From contig JAICWS010000002.1 of NCBI GenBank assembly GCA_025934695.1, positions 558,001-622,000 on the forward strand: 64,000 bases of DNA. The letters are read 5' to 3'. A model generated the notes under the pieces. It ran no database searches, was not told where the DNA came from, and was given only the letters and a program-made list of their open reading frames with translations. Position 1 is the stretch's first letter; every line of letters starts with the position of its first letter. Origin of the DNA: Alphaproteobacteria bacterium. GTDB taxonomy: Bacteria > Pseudomonadota > Alphaproteobacteria > Micavibrionales > UBA2020. This document shows, piece by piece, positions 59,980 through 64,000 of this stretch. Position numbers and translations under genes: made by a program.

Positions 59980-60468
59980 ATGGCCGAAAGCCTGAAAATA
60001 TCCAAATGCGGCAGCAAAGAAGATGTCTACCGGGAGCTGCTGCCGCAGATCGAATCCGTGATCGCCGCGACGAAGGATATGGTCGCCAACATGGCGAACG
60101 TGGCCGCCATCCTCAAAACCGCTTTCGATTTCCATTGGGTCGGCTTCTATCGCGCCGTGAAACCCGAGGCGCTGATCTTGGGTCCGTTCCAGGGACCGCT
60201 CGCCTGCGTCGACATTCCTTTTTCGAAAGGCGTCTGCGGCGCCGCCGCGCGAACGCAGAAAACCGTCATCGTCCCCGACGTGGAGCAATTTCCCGGCCAC
60301 ATCGCCTGCAGTTCGCTCTCCAAATCGGAGATCGTCGTGCCGGGCATCGTCAACGGCAAGACCGCTTTCGTGCTCGATGTGGACAGCGACAGGCTCGATG
60401 CTTTCGACGATATCGACCGGGCCTGGCTGGAAAAGATCGTGACGGCGCTCCTCCGCGCAGCATCATAA
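59980..60468 (+). CDS. msrC: Free methionine-(R)-sulfoxide reductase (GAF domain)
   Basis: A 162-residue single GAF-domain enzyme. The family signature is present: LGPFQGPLACVDIPFSKGVC, then GAAARTQKTVIVPDV and FPGHIACSSLSKSEIVVP, with the three conserved cysteines in ACVD, GVCG and IACS. It reduces free methionine-(R)-sulfoxide in the cytoplasm, using the Cys pair and thioredoxin. I prefer the ATG at 59980 over the GTG three bases before it because GAGGAAG is better spaced. The 3' end overlaps the convergent truA by six bases. Confidence 0.92.
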   Translation: MAESLKISKCGSKEDVYRELLPQIESVIAATKDMVANMANVAAILKTAFDFHWVGFYRAVKPEALILGPFQGPLACVDIPFSKGVCGAAARTQKTVIVPDVEQFPGHIACSSLSKSEIVVPGIVNGKTAFVLDVDSDRLDAFDDIDRAWLEKIVTALLRAAS

Positions 60469-61233
60469 GACTGGATAATCCACGCGCGTGAAGTACAGCC
60501 CGTGCGCCGGCGCCATCGGGCCCGCTTTCGTTCGGTCTTTCGCGTCGAGCGCGGCCTTTACGTCGTCCGGTTGCCATTTGCCTTCTCCCACCAGTTTCAG
60601 CGTGCCCGCCATATTGCGGATCTGGTGATGCAGGAAGGATTTCGCTTCGGCCCACAGCTCGATATGGCGGCCGAAGCCGAGCGCGGATTTATTTTCAATG
60701 AACTCGAGGCGCAGCAGCGTGCGCATCGGCGAATGCGCCTGGCATTCAGACGCGCGGAAGCTCGAAAAATCATGCGAGCCGAGAAGATGTTTTGCGGCCG
60801 CGTTCATTTTGCCGACGTCGAGCTCCCAGCTCACGTGCCAGGCGCGGTCGCGGTGGAGGACCGTGTCAGCGCGCCGTCCCATGATGATCTTGTAGCAGTA
60901 AACGCGGTGCAGCGCGGAAAAGCGCGCATGGAACTCAGGGTGCACGCGCTCGGCCGTCACGATGGCGATCGGGTGCGGGCGCAGGTGGAAGTTGATGGCG
61001 TCGCGAACGGTCTTTTCATCCGTGTCTTTCTCGAGGTCGATATGCGCGACCTGTCCCGTCGCATGCACGCCCGCATCGGTGCGGCCCGCGACATGCACCG
61101 TCACCGTCTCGCCGCAAAAGCCATGCACGGCTTTCTCGACGCATTCCTGCACCGAGATGACGTTGTCCTGCCGCTGCCAGCCCGAAAAAGGCGTGCCGTC
61201 GTATTCGATAGTCAGTTTCCAGCGCTGGGTCAT
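60463..61233 (-). CDS. truA: tRNA pseudouridine(38-40) synthase TruA
   Basis: A 256-residue pseudouridine synthase. The catalytic Asp lies in AGRTDAGVHATGQ. Other TruA signatures are YDGTPFSGWQRQ, HPEFHARFSALHRVYCYKI, HDFSSFRA and FLHHQIRNMAGTL. It acts on the anticodon stem-loop of tRNA. It is the last gene of the rmuC-def-fmt-truA group; a family C repeat separates it from fmt. Confidence 0.97.
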   Translation of the reverse strand: MTQRWKLTIEYDGTPFSGWQRQDNVISVQECVEKAVHGFCGETVTVHVAGRTDAGVHATGQVAHIDLEKDTDEKTVRDAINFHLRPHPIAIVTAERVHPEFHARFSALHRVYCYKIIMGRRADTVLHRDRAWHVSWELDVGKMNAAAKHLLGSHDFSSFRASECQAHSPMRTLLRLEFIENKSALGFGRHIELWAEAKSFLHHQIRNMAGTLKLVGEGKWQPDDVKAALDAKDRTKAGPMAPAHGLYFTRVDYPVL

Positions 61234-61245
61234 ATTTCTTCCGCT

Positions 61246-61328
61246 GTCATTCTGAGGGAGCGTAGCGACCGAAGAATCTCCCTTCTGGGCGGAAAGAAAG
61301 GGGGATCCTTCGCTGCGCTCAGGATGAC
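61246..61328. repeat. Palindromic repeat, family C copy 2
   Basis: GTCATTCTGAGGGAGCGTAG then CGACCGAAGAATCTC faces GATCCTTCGCTGCGCTCAGG then ATGAC. The ends are inverted copies of each other. It lies between fmt and truA on the path of their transcript. Confidence 0.8.
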
Positions 61329-61339
61329 AAGGAAGGAAG

Positions 61340-62281
61340 TCATGTCAGCCAGTCCCCGACATTCAGATGCGCGCCGTTCATGAAGGAGAGGCCGTCCATA
61401 GGCTTCCTGTCCTGCGGCTGAATTTTCCTGAGCAGCAGCGAGCCTTCGCCACAGGCGACGACCAAGTGCCGGTCGAGGATATGTCCGGGCTTACCATGCA
61501 CGCCGTGGGGGCGGTCGATGGCGGCTTCGAGCACTTTCAGGCGGTGCTGGCCCAGCATGCACCAGGCGCCCGGCCAGGGGGTGAGGGCGCGGATCTGCCG
61601 CTCGATCTCTTCGGCAGAGTCTTTCCAGTGGATGCGCCCTTCCTCTTTTTCCAGCATATGGGCGTAGGTGACGTCGACCGTAGCCTGTTTTTCCGGTTTC
61701 GGCGGACGTCCCTCCGCGATGTCGGCCAGCGTTTTCACGATCAGTTCCGCGCCCTGCACGGCAAGCGCATCGTGAAGCTGGGAGGCGTTCATCGTGGGCG
61801 TGATCGGCGTGACGCCGCGCATCAGCACATCGCCGGTATCCAGCCCTTCGTCCATCTGCATGATGCAGATGCCGCTTTCCTTGTCGCCCGCCATGATCGC
61901 GCGCTGGATCGGCGCGGCGCCGCGCCAGCGCGGCAGCAGCGAGGCGTGGATGTTCAGGCAGCCGTATTTCGGCGCTTCCAGCACTTCCTTGGGCAGGATT
62001 AGCCCGTAGGCGGCGACGACCGCGAGATCGAGGTTCAGCGCCTTGAAATCGGCGCGCGCCTGTTCGCTTTTCTTGAGCGATTTCGGGTGGCGCACGGGGA
62101 TGCCCAGTTCTTCCGCGCGCTTGTGCACGGGCGAGGGCTGCAACTTGTGGCCGCGTCCCGCGGGCCGCGGCGGCTGGGAGTAAACGGCCACGATCTCATG
62201 CCCCGCCGCATGCAGCGCGTTCAGCGCCTGCACGGCGAAGTCCGGGGTGCCCATGAAGGCGATGCGGAGTTTCTTCGTCAT
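61340..62281 (-). CDS. fmt: Methionyl-tRNA formyltransferase
   Basis: A 313-residue Fmt. [20 protein letters not shown] opens the formyl-transfer domain; the active-site part is [20 protein letters not shown] with the conserved His, and [11 protein letters not shown] contains the catalytic-type Asp. The C-terminal tRNA-binding domain follows (from about 205). It formylates initiator methionyl-tRNA. Def removes that formyl group later and lies upstream in the same operon. Confidence 0.98.
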   Translation of the reverse strand: MTKKLRIAFMGTPDFAVQALNALHAAGHEIVAVYSQPPRPAGRGHKLQPSPVHKRAEELGIPVRHPKSLKKSEQARADFKALNLDLAVVAAYGLILPKEVLEAPKYGCLNIHASLLPRWRGAAPIQRAIMAGDKESGICIMQMDEGLDTGDVLMRGVTPITPTMNASQLHDALAVQGAELIVKTLADIAEGRPPKPEKQATVDVTYAHMLEKEEGRIHWKDSAEEIERQIRALTPWPGAWCMLGQHRLKVLEAAIDRPHGVHGKPGHILDRHLVVACGEGSLLLRKIQPQDRKPMDGLSFMNGAHLNVGDWLT

Positions 62282-62311
62282 GTTAGAGGTTTAGCAGTTT
62301 TCCCCGCTGCC

Positions 62312-62340
62312 GTCATCCCTGCGCAAGCGGGGATCTCGTA
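62312..62340. repeat. Half unit of repeat family B
   Basis: GTCATCCCTGCGCAAGCGGG then GATCTCGTA corresponds to one arm of the family B repeat. The opposing arm is missing, so this is a solo or decayed copy. It lies between def and fmt. Confidence 0.6.
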
Positions 62341-62392
62341 AGGAAAAGGGAGGGGTCGGTTCATGCGGCGCGGGATGGTAAAACGGGAATGA

Positions 62393-62986
62393 TTAAAGCA
62401 CATGCGACGCGGCGAGATCGTCGGCGTTTTCCTTGGTGAACTTGCGCAGCTTGCGCATGACGATGTCGCGCTTGAGGGTTGACAGATGATCAACGAAAAG
62501 TATGCCGTTGAGATGGTCCATCTCGTGCTGCAGGCAGGTGGCGAGCAGCCCGTCGGCTTCGATCTCCTGCTGCTTGCCGTCATAGCCGAGGAATTTCACG
62601 CGCACGCGCTTGGGGCGCTCGACCTCGGCATACTGACCCGGAACGGAAAGGCAGCCTTCGTCATAGATATTGCTTTCTTCCGAAGACCAGACGATTTCCG
62701 GGTTCACGAAGAACTGCGGCTTGCCAGGCCTGCGCACCTTGGGCAGCCCGTCATCGGGCTTTTCGCCGTCTGTCTCGTCATCATCATTCTTCTGGTCGAC
62801 GTCGAGGACGAGGAGGCGGACGGATTCACCCACCTGCGGCGCGGCGAGGCCGATGCCGGGCGCTGCATACATGGTCTCCAGCATATCGTCCATGAGCTTG
62901 CGCAGCTCGTCGTTCACCTGCGCCACCGGCTCGGCGATTTTCTTCAGCACCGCGGCGGGTGCGACGTATATCTTTTTAATGGCCAT
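62393..62986 (-). CDS. def: Peptide deformylase
   Basis: A 197-residue deformylase starting at 62986 (MAIKKIYVAP), preceded by AAGAAG. Motif 1 GIGLAAPQVG, motif 2 EGCLSVPG and motif 3 QHEMDHLNGILFVD are intact, providing the metal ligands Cys and two His. An acidic insertion (DQKNDDDETDGEKPDDG) lies between motifs 1 and 2. It removes the formyl group from nascent proteins. A longer upstream frame would add 14 residues without similarity. Confidence 0.97.
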   Translation of the reverse strand: MAIKKIYVAPAAVLKKIAEPVAQVNDELRKLMDDMLETMYAAPGIGLAAPQVGESVRLLVLDVDQKNDDDETDGEKPDDGLPKVRRPGKPQFFVNPEIVWSSEESNIYDEGCLSVPGQYAEVERPKRVRVKFLGYDGKQQEIEADGLLATCLQHEMDHLNGILFVDHLSTLKRDIVMRKLRKFTKENADDLAASHVL

Positions 62987-63066
62987 ATAAACTTCTTGCT
63001 CTGCTCCTCCCCAAGGGGAGGAGATCAAGCGCGAATATAGGCGATTTGTTTAAAAAATCAAGAAAA

Positions 63067-64000
63067 TCAGCCGTTTTCGACCGTTTTCAAGGGGGTGACG
63101 GTGGCTTCATGTTCGGCGCTATCGTCTTCCAGAAGCCCTTGCGGCATGGTCTTCGAGGCCTTGATCCCCAAAGCCTGCAGGTCCTGCGTCTTTTTCAGGA
63201 TATTGCCGGGACCGGTGGTGAGGTTCTTATAGGCCTTGTCATAGGTGTCATGCGCGGCGGAGAGTTTCTTGCCGAGATCGTCCATGTCTTTGACGAAGAC
63301 GGCGACCTTGTCGTAGAGCAGCCCGCCCTGCTTGGCGATTTCCAGCGTATTGCGGTTCTGCCGCTCGATGCGCCAGAGCGACGCGATCGTGCGCAGCGTG
63401 GCAAACAGCGTGACGGGCGAGACGATGACGACCTTCTTTTCCCAGGCGTTCGAATGCAGGCTCGCGTCTTCCTGCACGGCCAGCGAATAGGCGCCTTCGA
63501 TGGGCATGAACAGCAGCACCATGTCGGGCGCGCCCAGCCGGTCGAGATCCTGGTAGCGCCGCGCTTCCAGCCCTGCCACATGGGCGCGGATGGAGTTGAG
63601 GAATTCTTTCAGCGCGAGAGCGCGCGCGGTTTCATCCTCCGCGCCGCAGAAACGCTCGTAATGCGTCAGCGAAACCTTCGCATCCACGATGATGTGCTTG
63701 TTGTCGGGCAGGTTGACGATGACATCGGGGCGCTGCGCCCGGCCCTCGGCATCCTTCAGGCCCAGGTCGGCGCCCTGCACGATATAATCCTCGTCGCGGC
63801 GCAACCCGGACTCCTCGAGGATTTTCTCGAGCATCACCTCGCCCCAGTTGCCTTGGGCCTTCACGTCGCCTTTGAGCGCGCGGGTGAGGCTCTCGGTCTG
63901 GGCCGACATCTTCTCATTCACCGAGACGATGTTCTCGATCTCCTTGCGCAACGAAAACTGCTCTTTCGCCTGCTGGCCGAAGGACTCGTCGACCTTCTTC
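63067..64000 (-). CDS. rmuC: DNA recombination protein RmuC (cut by window end)
   Basis: The visible 311 residues are the C-terminal part of RmuC; the frame stays open past the right edge. Conserved pieces are GNWGEVMLEKILEESGL, PDVIVNLPDNKHIIVDAKVS, a nuclease-like core with HIIVDAKVSL, and MFMPIEGAYS-like LLFMPIEGAYSLA. RmuC limits inversions at short inverted repeats. The N-terminal coiled coil lies outside. Its place upstream of def matches the conserved alphaproteobacterial order. Confidence 0.95.
   Translation of the reverse strand, partial: KKVDESFGQQAKEQFSLRKEIENIVSVNEKMSAQTESLTRALKGDVKAQGNWGEVMLEKILEESGLRRDEDYIVQGADLGLKDAEGRAQRPDVIVNLPDNKHIIVDAKVSLTHYERFCGAEDETARALALKEFLNSIRAHVAGLEARRYQDLDRLGAPDMVLLFMPIEGAYSLAVQEDASLHSNAWEKKVVIVSPVTLFATLRTIASLWRIERQNRNTLEIAKQGGLLYDKVAVFVKDMDDLGKKLSAAHDTYDKAYKNLTTGPGNILKKTQDLQALGIKASKTMPQGLLEDDSAEHEATVTPLKTVENG

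Overview
The window is about 61-63% G+C by eye, densely coded on both strands, and looks like the chromosome of a free-living or predatory-type alphaproteobacterium. The best taxonomic marker is the right end, rmuC-def-fmt-truA (minus strand), an order conserved in Alphaproteobacteria. dnaK-dnaJ, grpE, rimO, mscL and a kamA/epmB-type gene are also chromosomal housekeeping genes. I cannot fix the genus; a Micavibrio- or Rhodospirillales-like lineage is a guess. I saw no tRNA, rRNA, CRISPR array, integrase or intact transposon.

Layout. 1-1.5 kb: a small accessory patch with a TIR-domain gene, a broken XRE regulator and a fragment of an RHS/YD-repeat gene. 1.5-10.2 kb: a hydrolase, secreted proteins, an ECF sigma/anti-sigma/periplasmic sensor operon, two small lipoproteins, an unrecognised 1160-residue protein, mscL and a dienelactone hydrolase. 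10.4-14.0 kb: five translationally coupled ankyrin-repeat genes whose products share an unrecognised C-terminal domain of about 75 residues. 14.2-19.7 kb: rimO, two small paralogues, a lysine-aminomutase-type radical SAM gene, a sixth ankyrin gene without that domain, and a membrane-anchored EndoU nuclease. 19.8-22.8 kb: a YfdX-like protein and a two-component system.

23-32 kb (minus strand): a tight six-gene operon that looks like an undescribed biosynthetic cluster. In transcription order it holds a zinc alcohol dehydrogenase, an asparagine-synthetase-type amidotransferase, a methyltransferase, an Fe(II)/2-oxoglutarate dioxygenase, an adenylation-carrier-reductase (NRPS-like) protein ending in a NadR-type ribosylnicotinamide kinase domain, and a full NadR. 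Three evenly spaced 19-bp operator-like repeats overlie its promoter. 32-36.4 kb: glgX, an MFS exporter and a YiiX-like hydrolase. 36.4-43.2 kb: an NAD salvage operon of NAMPT, a protein fusing an NMN-adenylyltransferase-like domain to a PRPP-synthetase-like domain, and an oversized glutamine-dependent NAD synthetase. The 23-43 kb stretch is therefore centred on NAD chemistry.

43-64 kb: small unknown genes, a hydrolase, dnaJ-dnaK, two secreted tandem EF-hand proteins bracketed by two related unknown genes, a fused acyltransferase/acyl-ACP synthetase, a W-x-x-x-G-K repeat protein, a Sel1-repeat protein, two different grpE genes in tandem, a free methionine-(R)-sulfoxide reductase and the truA-fmt-def-rmuC group. 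Palindromic intergenic repeats of at least three families punctuate the right and middle parts.
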